64,000 nucleotides of DNA, taken from the NCBI RefSeq assembly GCF_014656055.1, contig NZ_BNBR01000001.1:1116001-1180000 (forward strand). Direction: 5' to 3'. Origin of the DNA: Streptomyces griseosporeus. GTDB taxonomy: Bacteria > Actinomycetota > Actinomycetes > Streptomycetales > Streptomycetaceae. This document shows positions 35,573-46,178 of the stretch, in pieces. The notes beneath the pieces are model-generated. The model saw nothing but the letters and a program-made list of their open reading frames with translations. It was not told the DNA's origin and did no database searches. Position numbers and translations under genes: made by a program. Numbering within the stretch: the first letter of the stretch is position 1; each line of letters opens with the position of its first letter.

Positions 35573-37506
35573 GCCTGTTTCTCCTTGGACGGCTCTTCCT
35601 CGGCGGCCGGGCCGGTGCCCTCGGCGTGCGCACCGATGTCCTTGACGGCCAGGCTCGCGCTGATCCGGCCCGCGACCTCGACGGGCGTCAGCCCGATGTC
35701 GGCCAGCACCTCGCCGCGCTTGGCGTGCGCGAGGAACTGCTCCGGGATGCCGAACCGCCGTACGGGGACGTCCACGTCGGCGTCGCCGAGTGCCAGCGCC
35801 ACCGCGCTGCCGACGCCGGCCGAGCGGCTGTTGTCCTCCACGACGGCGACCAGCCGGTGCCGGGCGGCGAGGCCGGGCAGCGCCGGGTCGACCGGCTTGA
35901 CCCACCGGGGGTCCACGACCGTGCAGCCGATGCCGCGCGCTTCGAGCAGCTCCGCCGCCTGGAGGCAGACGGGCGCCATCACGCCGACCGCGACCAGCAG
36001 CACCTCCGGCCGCTCGGCGCGGTGCAGGACGTCCAGTCCGCCCACCCGGTCGACCGCCGGGATGCTCGGCCCGGCCGACTCCTTCGGGAAGCGGACCAGT
36101 GTCGGCGCGTCGTCCACGGCGACGGCCTCCCGCAGCTGGGCGCGCAGCTGGTCGGCGTCGCGCGGCGCGGCGATCCTGAGGCCGGGCACGACCTGGAGGA
36201 TGGACATGTCCCACATGCCGTTGTGCGAGGGCCCGTCGACGCCGGTGACCCCGGCCCGGTCCAGTACGAAGGTGACCCCGCAGCGGTGCAGGGCGACGTC
36301 CATGAGCAGCTGGTCGAAGGCGCGGTTGAGGAAGGTGGCGTAGACGGCGACGACCGGGTGCAGCCCGCCGGTGGCCAGGCCGGCCGCGGAGACAACCGCG
36401 TGCTGCTCGGCGATGCCCACGTCCCACACCCGGTCGGGGAAGCGGGCGGCGAACGTGCCCAGGCCGACGGGGTGCAGCATGGCCGCGGTGATCGCCACGA
36501 CGTCGTCGCGCTCCTCGCCGATGCGGACCATCTCCTCGCCGAACACCGACGTCCAGGACGGCCCGCCCGCGGGGACGAGCGGCTCGCAGGTGAGCGGGTC
36601 CATCACGCCGACGGTGTGGAAGTGGTCCTCCTCATGGGCGAGGGCGGGCTCGTAGCCGCGGCCCTTCTCCGTGAGGCAGTGCACGAGGACCGGCCCGTGG
36701 AAGCGCTTGGCTCGCCGCAGCGCCGACTCGACCGCCTTGATGTCGTGCCCGTCGATCGGGCCGACGTACTTCAGGCCCAGGTCCTCGAAGAGGCCCTGCG
36801 GGGCGAAGGCGTCCTTGAAGCCCTTCTTGGCGCCGTGCAGGGCCTCGTAGACGGTGCCGCCGACGACCGGGGTGCGCTGCAGGACCTCCTTGCCCCAGGC
36901 GAGGACCTTCTCGTAGCCGTCGGTGGTGCGCAGGGTCGCCAGGTGGTTGGCGAGGCCGCCGATGGTCGGCGCGTACGACCGCTCGTTGTCGTTGACGACG
37001 ATGATCAGCGGCCGGTCCTTGGCGGCCGCGATGTTGTTCAGCGCCTCCCAGGCCATGCCGCCGGTGAGCGCGCCGTCCCCGATGACGGCGACGACGTGCC
37101 CCTTCCCGCCCTGCACCTGGCGTGCCTTGGCGAGGCCGTCCGCCCAGCCGAGGGCGGTGGAGGCGTGGCTGTTCTCGATGACGTCGTGCTCGGACTCCTC
37201 GCGCGAGGGATAGCCGGACAGACCGCCCTTGCCGCGCAGCTTGGAGAAGTCCTGACGTCCCGTCAGAAGCTTGTGGACATAGCTCTGGTGTCCGGTGTCC
37301 CACAGGATGCGGTCGACCGGCGACTCGAAGACCCGGTGCAGGGCGACGGTGAGCTCCACCACGCCCAGGTTGGGGCCGAGGTGACCGCCGGTCCTGGCGA
37401 CCGCGTGCACCAGGAACTCCCGTATCTCCTCGGTCAGTTCACCGAGTTCCGCCTCGGACAGCGCCTTCAGGTCGCGTGGTCCCCGGATGTTCTCCAGAAT
37501 GGTCAC
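35569..37506 (-). CDS. dxs: 1-deoxy-D-xylulose-5-phosphate synthase, hopanoid-operon copy
   Basis: A 645-residue thiamine-diphosphate enzyme making DXP from pyruvate and glyceraldehyde 3-phosphate, first step of the MEP pathway. The TPP motif GDG (143-145) with Asn157-Asn158, [15 protein letters not shown] and the transketolase-like pyrimidine and C-terminal domains are complete. Streptomyces normally have another dxs, so this copy probably boosts isoprenoid supply to the operon. It follows ispG by 31 bp and overlaps hpnO by four bases. Confidence 0.97.
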   Translation of the reverse strand: MTILENIRGPRDLKALSEAELGELTEEIREFLVHAVARTGGHLGPNLGVVELTVALHRVFESPVDRILWDTGHQSYVHKLLTGRQDFSKLRGKGGLSGYPSREESEHDVIENSHASTALGWADGLAKARQVQGGKGHVVAVIGDGALTGGMAWEALNNIAAAKDRPLIIVVNDNERSYAPTIGGLANHLATLRTTDGYEKVLAWGKEVLQRTPVVGGTVYEALHGAKKGFKDAFAPQGLFEDLGLKYVGPIDGHDIKAVESALRRAKRFHGPVLVHCLTEKGRGYEPALAHEEDHFHTVGVMDPLTCEPLVPAGGPSWTSVFGEEMVRIGEERDDVVAITAAMLHPVGLGTFAARFPDRVWDVGIAEQHAVVSAAGLATGGLHPVVAVYATFLNRAFDQLLMDVALHRCGVTFVLDRAGVTGVDGPSHNGMWDMSILQVVPGLRIAAPRDADQLRAQLREAVAVDDAPTLVRFPKESAGPSIPAVDRVGGLDVLHRAERPEVLLVAVGVMAPVCLQAAELLEARGIGCTVVDPRWVKPVDPALPGLAARHRLVAVVEDNSRSAGVGSAVALALGDADVDVPVRRFGIPEQFLAHAKRGEVLADIGLTPVEVAGRISASLAVKDIGAHAEGTGPAAEEEPSKEKQA

Positions 37507-37537
37507 GCTCGGGCCCCCTCTCGGTCCGTGCCGTACG

Positions 37538-38701
<1,164 letters not shown>

Positions 38702-38705
38702 GACG

Positions 38706-39728
38706 TCACTCCCGGTTTCCGGAGACCGTCTCGCGCATCGCCCGCAGGGACTCCTTCAGCGAGCCCATGGTGGCGAGGACGGCGGTGGGCTCGTAGCCGC
38801 AGTGCGCCATGCAGTTGGCGCAGCGCGGGTCCTTGCCCCGGCCGTACTTGTCCCAGTCGGTCTCCTCGATGAGTTCGCGGTACGTCGGCACGTAGCCGTC
38901 GCTCATCAGGTAGCAGGGCCGCTGCCAGCCGAAGAGGGAGTAGTTGGGGATCGCCCACGCGGTGCACGGGAAGTCCACCTTGCCCTCCAGGAAGTCCAGG
39001 AAGAGCGGGGAGTGGTTGAGCCGCCACTTGCGCCGGTTGCCGCCCGCGAAGGCCTTCTTGAACAGCTCGCGGGTCTGCTCCACGCCCAGGAAGTGCTCCT
39101 GGTCGGGCGCCTTCTCGTAGGCGTAGGCGGGCGAGATCATCATCTCGTCGACCTTGAGGTCGTCGTTGAGGAAGTTCAGGACCTCGATGATGGTCTGCGG
39201 GGTGTCGGTGTTGAAGAAGGTGGAGTTGGTGGTCACCCGGAAGCCGCGCCGCTTGGCCTCCTTGATGGCCTCGACCGCCTCGTCGAACACGCCCTCCTTC
39301 GCGACGGACTCGTCGTGCCGCTCACGCAGCCCGTCGATGTGCACGGCGAAGGCGAAATAGGGAGAGGGCTTGAACTTGTCGATCTTCTTGCGCAGCAGCA
39401 TGGCGTTGGTGCACAGGAAGACGTACTTCTTCTTGGCCACCAGCTGGCGCACGATCTCGTCGATCTGGGGGTGCATCAGCGGCTCACCGCCGGCGATGGA
39501 CACCATCGGCGCGCCCGACTCCAGCACGGCACCCACGGCCTGCGCGACCGGCATGCGCTGCTTCAGCACACCCGCCGGGTGCTGGATCTTGCCGCAGCCC
39601 TCGCACTTGAGATTGCAGGCGAACAGCGGTTCAAGCTCCACGATCAGCGGGAACTTGTCCCGCTTGCGCAGTTTCTGTTCGGCCAGGTATGTAGCGACCT
39701 TGATGGACTGGCGCAGCGGCATGGCCAT
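38706..39728 (-). CDS. hpnH: Adenosyl-hopene transferase, radical SAM (HpnH)
   Basis: A 340-residue radical SAM enzyme. The cluster motif has Cys38, Cys42 and Cys45 ([10 protein letters not shown]), and a C-terminal Cys-rich SPASM-like segment [13 protein letters not shown] follows. HpnH joins a 5'-deoxyadenosyl radical to diploptene to form adenosylhopane, the first C35 intermediate. ATG 39728 is chosen because GGAGG lies eight bases upstream; an ATG six bases later gives MPLRQ. It lies between hpnG and ispG in the operon. Confidence 0.95.
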   Translation of the reverse strand: MAMPLRQSIKVATYLAEQKLRKRDKFPLIVELEPLFACNLKCEGCGKIQHPAGVLKQRMPVAQAVGAVLESGAPMVSIAGGEPLMHPQIDEIVRQLVAKKKYVFLCTNAMLLRKKIDKFKPSPYFAFAVHIDGLRERHDESVAKEGVFDEAVEAIKEAKRRGFRVTTNSTFFNTDTPQTIIEVLNFLNDDLKVDEMMISPAYAYEKAPDQEHFLGVEQTRELFKKAFAGGNRRKWRLNHSPLFLDFLEGKVDFPCTAWAIPNYSLFGWQRPCYLMSDGYVPTYRELIEETDWDKYGRGKDPRCANCMAHCGYEPTAVLATMGSLKESLRAMRETVSGNRE

Positions 39729-39733
39729 CGGGC

Positions 39734-40375
39734 TTACCTCCTCGGGAGCAGCACATTGCGGTGCCATTCGTAAAAAGCAGGTAGTACGGAACGAAGAACG
39801 CGGAAAGCCGATATTCCACCGCGCACCGTGCCGATCCGGACGAGTTCATGTTCTGGAGCGTCCACGACCACCCGGACGGCCGCAACCGGGCGCTCGCCCG
39901 AGCGCACGGCGCTCAGGAGCGTGGCCGCCGACTCCATGTCGACGGCGATCGCGCCGGTCGCGCGCAGCGCGGAGCGCTCCGGGCCGCGGACCACATGGTC
40001 CGAGCCGGTGAGCGGGCCGGTGTGGACCGTGCGCCCGGGCAGGATCCGGGCGAGTTCCTTGACGAGCAGTTCGGTGCCGACGCAGGCCACCGTGGACCGC
40101 GGGTCCCGGGTCTCCTCGGCGACGACCAGGTCGCCGGGGTGCATGCCGGGCGCGAGTCCCGCGCAGAAGCCGGTGGCGAGCACGGCGGCGTCGGCGAACG
40201 CGGGGTCGGCCAGCAGCCGGGCGACCGACCTCTCGGCCGCCCTCGGACCCATGCCGGTGCGCAGCACGGTGACCGGCCCGCCCGTCTCACCGCGATCGCG
40301 CCGGCGCAGGGCGAGGTGCTCGATGCCGAGCGCGCAGGCGATCAGCAGCGGGGCCGGGGCGGGCTGGGTGCTCAT
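39734..40375 (-). CDS. hpnG: Adenosylhopane nucleosidase/phosphorylase (HpnG)
   Basis: A 213-residue protein of the purine/MTA phosphorylase-like fold (LLIACALGIEHLAL start, TGFCAGLAPGMHPGDLVVAEE, then AIAVDMESAATL with the substrate-binding Met-Glu). HpnG releases adenine from adenosylhopane to yield ribosylhopane or its phosphate. Its ATG shares one base with the shc stop (TGATG), and the hpnH ribosome site lies within its last codons. Short for a nucleoside phosphorylase, but normal for HpnG. Confidence 0.9.
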   Translation of the reverse strand: MSTQPAPAPLLIACALGIEHLALRRRDRGETGGPVTVLRTGMGPRAAERSVARLLADPAFADAAVLATGFCAGLAPGMHPGDLVVAEETRDPRSTVACVGTELLVKELARILPGRTVHTGPLTGSDHVVRGPERSALRATGAIAVDMESAATLLSAVRSGERPVAAVRVVVDAPEHELVRIGTVRGGISAFRVLRSVLPAFYEWHRNVLLPRR

Positions 40376-42423
40376 CACATCCCCTTGGCCTCGGCCCGGG
40401 GCCGGTCCGCGGCGCGGGCGCCGGGTGCCGGAAGCCGGCCGGCGAAGGGGTCGCCGTTGAGGTACCGGCCGAGCGCGGTGAGCGGGAACACCTGCCGGTA
40501 CAGGTGGTAGTTGATGGAGAAGTCCCACGGGAAGCCGGTGCCGGTGAAATACGGCTCGTCCCAGGAGCCGTCCTCGCGCTGGGTGGCGGCCAGCCACGCG
40601 ACGCCGCGCTCGACGGCCTTGGACTCCTTCTCCCCCGCCGCCAGCAGCGCCATCAGCGCCCACGCGGTCTGCGAGGCGGTGGAGGCGCCGCGCCCGGCCC
40701 ACTTGCGGGCGTCCTTGTAGGAGCGCAGGTCCTCGCCCCAGCCGCCGTCGTCGTTCTGCACGGACTCCAGCCAGGCCACCGCGCGCCGGACCGCCGGGTG
40801 CGAGGCGGGGATCCCGGCGGCCACCAGGGCGGGTACGACGGATCCGGTGCCGTAGATGTAGTTGACGCCCCAGCGTCCGAACCACGAGCCGTCCGGCTCC
40901 TGTTCGGCGAGCAGCCACTCGATGCCGCGCCGGGTGCGCGGGTCGTGTGCGAGGCCCTCCACGGCGAGCATCTCCACCACGTGCGCGGTGACGTCCGCCG
41001 ACGGCGGGTCGATGACCTCACCGAAGTCGCAGAACGGCAGCCGGTTGGGGAAGGGGCTGGTGTTGTCGACGTCGAAGGCGCCCCACGCGCCGTTCTTCGA
41101 CTGCATGCCGAGGTTCCAGCGCACCCCGCGCGCGATGGCCCCCTCGACCCGGTCGGGGTCGTGGTGCCGGACCCTGCGCAGCGCGAGGACCACCTCGGCG
41201 GTGTCGTCGATGTCGGGATAGTTGTCGTTGTGGAACTCGAACGCCCAGCCGCCGGGCGGCAGTCCGGGGCGGCGTACGGCCCAGTCGCCGGGGCGGACGA
41301 TCTCCTCGCCGAGCATCCAGTCCGCGGCCTTCACCAGCTGCGGATGGTCGGTCGGCAGTCCCGCGTCGACGAGGGCGATGGTGGCCAGGCAGGTGTCCCA
41401 CACCGGCGACTGGCAGGCCTCGATCATGCGGGCGCCGTCCTCGCGCCACACGGCGAACCGTTCCAGCGAGGCGAGCCCCTCGCGGATCACCGGGTGCTGG
41501 AGGTCGTAGCCGAGCAGGTGCAGCGCGATGATCGAGTACACGGCCGGGGGCTGGATGCCGCCCCAGCAGCCGTCGTTCTCCTGCCGTTCGATGATCCAGC
41601 GGGCGGCGGTGTTCATCGCGGCCCTGCGCAGCCGCTTCGGGGCGACCTTGCGCAGCGCGTGCAGCGCCTTGTCCAGGCGCTGGAAGGCGCCGTCCCAACT
41701 GGCCACCGGGGCAAGGGGCTTGACCGGGTTGGGGTGGGCGGGGTCGGTGTGCAGCTCGTCCAGCGGGAAGGGTGCCGGGCGCACCGGGCGCTTGGCGGAG
41801 ACGATGGTCAGCGGCACGATCGTCTGCCGGGCCCAGCAGCCGAAGTCGTAGATGTTGAGCGGGACCCAGGTGGGGAAGAAGATCAGCTCGGGCGGGAGTT
41901 CGGGCAGGTCCTCCCACTTCCACCAGCCGAACAGCGCGAGCCAGATCCGGGTGAAGACCCGGGCGGCGGCGATGCCGCCCTGCGCGCGGATCCACGCGGA
42001 GGCCTTCGCCATGTGCGGCGCGTCCGGCGCGTCACCGGCCAGCCGCAGGGCGACGTACGCCTCGATGGTGGCGGACAGCTCGCCCGGCCCGCCGTAGAAG
42101 GTGGCCCAGGTGCCGTCCTCGCGCTGCTCGCCGCGGATGAACAGCGCGGCGGCCTGGGCGGTGGCCTCGTCGAGGATGCCCAGGAACTGGCGGAGCAGCA
42201 GGTCCTCGGCGTCCATGGTGACGTTGGTCTCGAGGTCGCCCTTCCACCAGCCCTCGGCGTCCTGCCGCGCCAGCAGGAAGTCGGTGGCACGCGCCACCGC
42301 GCGCCGGGCGGCGTCCGGTACATCCGGTACCCCGGCCGCCGCGGGGATGTCGGTGCGGGTTTCGCTGGCCGCGGCAGCGCGGGGCGGCAGTGCCCCGGTG
42401 CTTCCGTCGGTCGTCGCTGTCAT
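40375..42423 (-). CDS. shc: Squalene-hopene cyclase
   Basis: A 682-residue class II triterpene cyclase, cyclising squalene to hop-22(29)-ene and hopanol. The catalytic DXDD is DIDD at residues 404-407 in FHNDNYPDIDDTAE; several QW repeats (for example QENDGCWGG and QNDDGGWGED) and the CDFGE segment are present. A helical region of the enzyme inserts monotopically in the membrane. An N-terminal tail of about 40 residues is extra. AAGGGG precedes the start; a 116-bp non-coding gap with a hairpin separates it from the prenyl synthase. Confidence 0.98.
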   Translation of the reverse strand: MTATTDGSTGALPPRAAAASETRTDIPAAAGVPDVPDAARRAVARATDFLLARQDAEGWWKGDLETNVTMDAEDLLLRQFLGILDEATAQAAALFIRGEQREDGTWATFYGGPGELSATIEAYVALRLAGDAPDAPHMAKASAWIRAQGGIAAARVFTRIWLALFGWWKWEDLPELPPELIFFPTWVPLNIYDFGCWARQTIVPLTIVSAKRPVRPAPFPLDELHTDPAHPNPVKPLAPVASWDGAFQRLDKALHALRKVAPKRLRRAAMNTAARWIIERQENDGCWGGIQPPAVYSIIALHLLGYDLQHPVIREGLASLERFAVWREDGARMIEACQSPVWDTCLATIALVDAGLPTDHPQLVKAADWMLGEEIVRPGDWAVRRPGLPPGGWAFEFHNDNYPDIDDTAEVVLALRRVRHHDPDRVEGAIARGVRWNLGMQSKNGAWGAFDVDNTSPFPNRLPFCDFGEVIDPPSADVTAHVVEMLAVEGLAHDPRTRRGIEWLLAEQEPDGSWFGRWGVNYIYGTGSVVPALVAAGIPASHPAVRRAVAWLESVQNDDGGWGEDLRSYKDARKWAGRGASTASQTAWALMALLAAGEKESKAVERGVAWLAATQREDGSWDEPYFTGTGFPWDFSINYHLYRQVFPLTALGRYLNGDPFAGRLPAPGARAADRPRAEAKGM

Positions 42424-42473
42424 GGCTTCCCCTTCGTGCAGTCGTGCAAGTCGTGCTGCTGTGGGTCCGCCGT

Positions 42474-42506
42474 CGGCCGGTGCCGTGTCTGCCGCGGCAC
42501 CGGCCG
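42474..42506 (-). promoter_or_regulatory. Intra-operon hairpin before shc
   Basis: CGGCCGGTGCC (42474-42484) and GGCACCGGCCG (42496-42506) form a perfect 11-bp stem in the only sizeable non-coding gap of the hopanoid operon, about 50 bases before the shc start. Three GTCGTGC-like repeats lie beside it (42440-42460). It could mark RNA processing, attenuation or an internal promoter. Confidence 0.5.
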
Positions 42507-42539
42507 GCGACTACGCGTCGGGTGTTCGACCGATAGTGA

Positions 42540-43676
42540 TCATCTCTTCCGTACGACGACGAAGTCCGCGAGCGCCGTGAACCGCGCCCGGACCTGCTCG
42601 GGCATGTCGACGGCGTCGAGGGCTTCGATGGCGATGGTGTGCTGGCGGCGCGCCTCCTCGGCGGTCCAGTCCCGGCCGCCGGCCTCCTCGATGAGGCGGG
42701 CGCGGGCCGCGAACTCCTCCTCGGAGAAGTTCTCGAAGTCGCTGCTCTTGGCGTCGGCGGCGAGCAGCTCGCCGAGTCGCGCGGCAGCGGGGCCCTCGGC
42801 GGCGAGCGCGGCGACGACCGGCAGGGACTTCTTGCGCTGGCGCAGGTCGCTCCAGGTCTGCTTGCCGGTGGCCTCCGGGTCGCCCCAGATGCCGAGCAGG
42901 TCGTCGACGGCCTGGAAGGCGAGGCCGAGGTGGTAGCCGTACTTCTCCAGCGCGTCGGCGGTGGCGTCGTCCGCGCCGCCGAGCACCGCGCCGATGGAGG
43001 AGGCGCAGGCGAGCAGGGCGCCGGTCTTGTTGCCCTCCATCTCCAGGCACTCATCGACGCTGACGCGGTCGCGGTGCTCGTAGGAGATGTCCTGGGCCTG
43101 GCCGTCGATCAGCGCGCGGGTGGCGGTGGTCAGCCGGCGGGCGGCGCGGCCGGCCTCCACGGTGCCCAGCTCCAGCAGCACCTCGTTGGCGAGGGCGAAC
43201 AGGGCGTCGCCGACCAGGATGGCCTGGGCGGGGCCGTGCACCTTCCAGACGGTGTCGCGGTGGCGGCGCTGCTCGTCGCCGTCCATCAGGTCGTCGTGCA
43301 GCAGCGAGAAGTTGTGCACCAGCTCGACGGCGACCGCGCCGGGCACGCCGGTCTCGGGGGCGGCGCCGGTGACCTCGGCGGACAGCACGGCGAGGGCGGG
43401 GCGTACGGCCTTGCCGCCGTCGCCGGCGGTGGGGTTGCCCTGTGCGTCGATCCAGCCGAAGTGGTAGGCGGCAACGGTGTCCATGGGCGGCGCCAGGCGG
43501 TCGACGGCCGTCCGCAGCACCGGCGTGGCAAGCGTCCGGCCGCGCTCCAGCAGCGCGGTCACGTCCACCGCGGTCCTCCGAGCGGCCGTCTCGGCCGGGG
43601 GCACAGTGGGCACAGTCTCTCCTCTTGTTGCGGTACCGGGGGTGCGGGAGCCTGCCGCGCCGCGCTCGCCGATCAT
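42540..43676 (-). CDS. Polyprenyl diphosphate synthase (farnesyl-type) of the hopanoid operon
   Basis: A 378-residue trans-prenyltransferase with first Asp-rich motif LLHDDLMDGD and second FQAVDDLLGIWGD, the substrate- and magnesium-binding pair. In this operon it most likely supplies farnesyl diphosphate to HpnC/HpnD, although chain length cannot be fixed by eye. The ATG at 43676 shares a base with the hpnE stop (TGATG) and has GAGGAGG upstream. A GTG at 43613, also with GAGGAG upstream, would give 357 residues and removes a low-complexity tail. Confidence 0.93.
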   Translation of the reverse strand: MIGERGAAGSRTPGTATRGETVPTVPPAETAARRTAVDVTALLERGRTLATPVLRTAVDRLAPPMDTVAAYHFGWIDAQGNPTAGDGGKAVRPALAVLSAEVTGAAPETGVPGAVAVELVHNFSLLHDDLMDGDEQRRHRDTVWKVHGPAQAILVGDALFALANEVLLELGTVEAGRAARRLTTATRALIDGQAQDISYEHRDRVSVDECLEMEGNKTGALLACASSIGAVLGGADDATADALEKYGYHLGLAFQAVDDLLGIWGDPEATGKQTWSDLRQRKKSLPVVAALAAEGPAAARLGELLAADAKSSDFENFSEEEFAARARLIEEAGGRDWTAEEARRQHTIAIEALDAVDMPEQVRARFTALADFVVVRKR

Positions 43677-45103
43677 CACGCCGCCTCCTCGAACGCGAAG
43701 AGATGGCGGGGGCGGGGCCGGCCCAGGGCGCCGAGCGCGGCCTCCGCCGCGCTCACACCGCTGCGGACCGCACTCTCCATGGTCGCGGGCCACCCGGTGG
43801 CGGTCCACGCTCCGGCCAGGTACAGGCCGGGGGCCTTGGTGCGGGCGCCGGGCCGCAGCCGCCCGACGCCGGGGGTGGGAGCGAACGTGGCGGTGCGCTC
43901 CCGGGTCACGAAGAAGTCCAGCACCTCGGCGTGCCGGGTGTGCGGCAGCAGCCGCCCGAGTTCCGGGAGGTAGCGCTCGCGCAGCTCGGCGACCGGCCGG
44001 TCGATGTCGTCCTGCGCCGCCGACTGGGACAGCGCCAGGTACTGGCCGCCGCCGCTCAGCCCGGAGGCCTCGGTGCGGTCGAACACCCACTGCACGGGCG
44101 TGCCGAGGGCGGCGAAGAAGGGGGCGTGGAGGACGGGACGGTCGTAGACGACGTGCACGTTGAGGATCGGCGCGGTGCCGATGTCCAGCAGCCGCTCGGG
44201 GGCGTCGAGCGCGCCGGGCGGCAGCAGGTCGTACGTCTCGCGCTGGGGTACGGCGAGCACGACGGCGTCGGCGGTGAGCGTGTCGCCGGGAACCTGAACG
44301 CTCCAACGCCCGTTCTCGTCAATAGAGATGGAGGTGACGCGTGTACGGAGTCCGATGCGCACGCCCGCGGTCTCGAGCGCCTTGCGGGCCAGCCGGTCGT
44401 GCAGATCGCCCAGGGGGACGCTCGCCCAGCCGATGTCGGCGGCACCCGGGTCGGACAGCAGACCGGTCTTGAACACCATGGCGGCGAGCCCCAGCGAGGC
44501 GTCGCCGGCGACCGCGTTGAGGGTGGCGACGCCGACCAGGTCCCACAGGGCCTCGACGGCACGCGCCGACTGGCCGTGCGCGGCCAGCCAGCTGCCGAAG
44601 TCCTGGTCGTCCAGGGCCGGATCGGTGAGGTCGAGCCCCTTGAGCGCGAGCGCGGCGCGCCCCACCTTGGCGCGCTCGGCGAGCGAGAGGTGCGGGTAGG
44701 TGGCGAGGCTGCGTCCCAGGTGCAGCGGGACGGGCAGCGCGTCGCGCCGCAGCCGGCCGAGCCGGCGCCCCTCGGGCTTGCCGGCGTCCACGACGGGCAC
44801 GTCGAGACGGCTCTGCAGCGGAGCCAGGTCGGCGGCCTGGATCCGGTCGAGGAACCAGCGGTAGGCGGTGCAGCAGCGCAGGTAGACGTGCTGTCCGTTG
44901 TCGACGGTCAGTGCGCCGCGCCGGAAGGAGAAGGCGAGGCCGCCCAGTCTCGGTCTGCCCTCCAGCAGGGTGACGCGGACGCCCGCGTCGGCGAGCGCCA
45001 GGGCGGCGGTGACGCCGGCGAGGCCGCCGCCGATCACCACGGCGTCCCGGCCGGGCCGGGCGGCGTGATGTGGTGGCCCGTCGGACCGGGTCCCGTCGGT
45101 CAT
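43676..45103 (-). CDS. hpnE: Hydroxysqualene dehydroxylase (HpnE)
   Basis: A 475-residue FAD-dependent amine-oxidase-fold protein: N-terminal dinucleotide motif VIGGGLAGVTAALALADAG, then LEGRPRLGG, and C-terminal GLYLAGAWTATGWPATMESAVRSG. HpnE reduces hydroxysqualene to squalene, the last of three steps replacing squalene synthase. ATG 45103 has GGAGG seven bases upstream; extension farther upstream would overlap the DUF6380 peptide. Start overlaps that peptide's stop (ATGA), so they are coupled. Confidence 0.95.
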   Translation of the reverse strand: MTDGTRSDGPPHHAARPGRDAVVIGGGLAGVTAALALADAGVRVTLLEGRPRLGGLAFSFRRGALTVDNGQHVYLRCCTAYRWFLDRIQAADLAPLQSRLDVPVVDAGKPEGRRLGRLRRDALPVPLHLGRSLATYPHLSLAERAKVGRAALALKGLDLTDPALDDQDFGSWLAAHGQSARAVEALWDLVGVATLNAVAGDASLGLAAMVFKTGLLSDPGAADIGWASVPLGDLHDRLARKALETAGVRIGLRTRVTSISIDENGRWSVQVPGDTLTADAVVLAVPQRETYDLLPPGALDAPERLLDIGTAPILNVHVVYDRPVLHAPFFAALGTPVQWVFDRTEASGLSGGGQYLALSQSAAQDDIDRPVAELRERYLPELGRLLPHTRHAEVLDFFVTRERTATFAPTPGVGRLRPGARTKAPGLYLAGAWTATGWPATMESAVRSGVSAAEAALGALGRPRPRHLFAFEEAA

Positions 45104-45228
45104 CGCACGCCCTCCCCTGCCCGTCCGCCGAGATGGGTGAATGCTGTACGGCAGGCCGTCGCAGTCAGGGACGCCGCGCCGCACCGGAGGGTTGCGTGCC
45201 GCATGCCGCCTTCCGAGGTCGAGTCCAT
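45100..45228 (-). CDS. DUF6380 micropeptide inside the hopanoid operon
   Basis: A 42-residue frame starts at ATG 45228, sharing one base with the hpnD stop (TGATG), and ends at 45100 overlapping the hpnE start (ATGA). It has GGAGG about 10 bases upstream. The sequence contains RHATLRCGAASLTATACRTAF and a basic C-terminus GGRAGEGVR; it matches what I know of the Streptomyces DUF6380 small-protein family. Perfect coupling on both sides argues that it is translated. No membrane segment is obvious. Function unknown. Confidence 0.75.
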   Translation of the reverse strand: MDSTSEGGMRHATLRCGAASLTATACRTAFTHLGGRAGEGVR

Positions 45229-46178
45229 CAGGCGCGCCTCCTGACGGTCTGCCGGGAGACGTTCCGCGCGTCCAGGCCGGACAGGCCGCGCACGGCGACG
45301 TAGGCCTTCTCGTGCCCGGGCAGCGAGACCCGGCCGCGCAGCACGGCCTCCGGGTCGCGCTCGATGCGGTCGAGCAGGCGGCGGTAGATGCCGGCCATGG
45401 CGGCGACGCAGGCGCCGCTGCGCCGGTCGAGCATGGGCAGCAGGCGGTAGCCCTCGGCGAAAAGAGCGCGGGCCCGCCGCACTTCGAAGTGCACGAGGCC
45501 CGCGAAGTCGGAGCCCTGTGGTGGGGTCGGCCCGTCGAACCCGGCGGAGCAGCCGAACTTGGCCAGGTCGTCGGCCGGGAGGTAGGTGCGTCCGCCCTGG
45601 GCGTCCTCGCGGACGTCCCTCAGGATGTTGGTGAGCTGGAGCGCGAGCCCGAGCGTGTCGGCGTACTCCGGCGCGCGTTCCGCGCCGCGCGCCCCCGGTT
45701 CGGTGCCGAACACGCCCAGGGAGAGCCGCCCGATGGCGCCCGCCACGCAGCGGCAGTACACCTTCAGGTCGTCCCAGGTCTCGTAGGTCTCGCCGCGTAC
45801 GTCCATCTGGACGCCGTCGATCAGCTCGTCGAGACCGCCGAGCGGGATCGGGAAGTGCTCGGCGGCGTGCGCGAGGGCGACCGCGACGGGGTCGGTGTCG
45901 TCCTCCTCGACCTCGCCCGCGCGGATACGCGTGAGCAGCGCCCGGGTGTCCTCCAGCCGTGCGACCTTGACATCGTTGCTCAGCGCCCCGTCGCCGATGT
46001 CGTCGACGCGGCGGGAGAACGCGTACAGGGCCGACATCGCGCGCCGCTTGTGCGTGGGCAGCAGCCGGATGCCGTAGGCGAAGTTTCGGGCCTGCTGTCC
46101 GGTGACGGCCTCGCAGTAGCTGTAGGCGGCGAGTACCGGTGCGGACGCGGGCGGTGGCAGCTCCACGGTCCGGATCAC
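45228..46178 (-). CDS. hpnD: Presqualene diphosphate synthase (HpnD)
   Basis: A 316-residue squalene/phytoene-synthase-fold enzyme. The two Asp-rich motifs are in FSRRVDDIGDG (Asp59, Asp60 and Asp63) and LTNILRDVREDAQGGRTYLP (about residues 182-201). HpnD condenses two farnesyl diphosphates to presqualene diphosphate, passed to HpnC. GTG 46178 overlaps the hpnC stop (GTGA). Length and motifs are normal. Confidence 0.96.
   Translation of the reverse strand: MIRTVELPPPASAPVLAAYSYCEAVTGQQARNFAYGIRLLPTHKRRAMSALYAFSRRVDDIGDGALSNDVKVARLEDTRALLTRIRAGEVEEDDTDPVAVALAHAAEHFPIPLGGLDELIDGVQMDVRGETYETWDDLKVYCRCVAGAIGRLSLGVFGTEPGARGAERAPEYADTLGLALQLTNILRDVREDAQGGRTYLPADDLAKFGCSAGFDGPTPPQGSDFAGLVHFEVRRARALFAEGYRLLPMLDRRSGACVAAMAGIYRRLLDRIERDPEAVLRGRVSLPGHEKAYVAVRGLSGLDARNVSRQTVRRRA

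Noticed and set aside
34151..36427. 758-codon minus-strand frame suggesting a dxs-aminotransferase fusion
   Set aside because: Upstream of ATG 35572 this frame is a shadow of dxs; the two proteins are separate and overlap by four bases.
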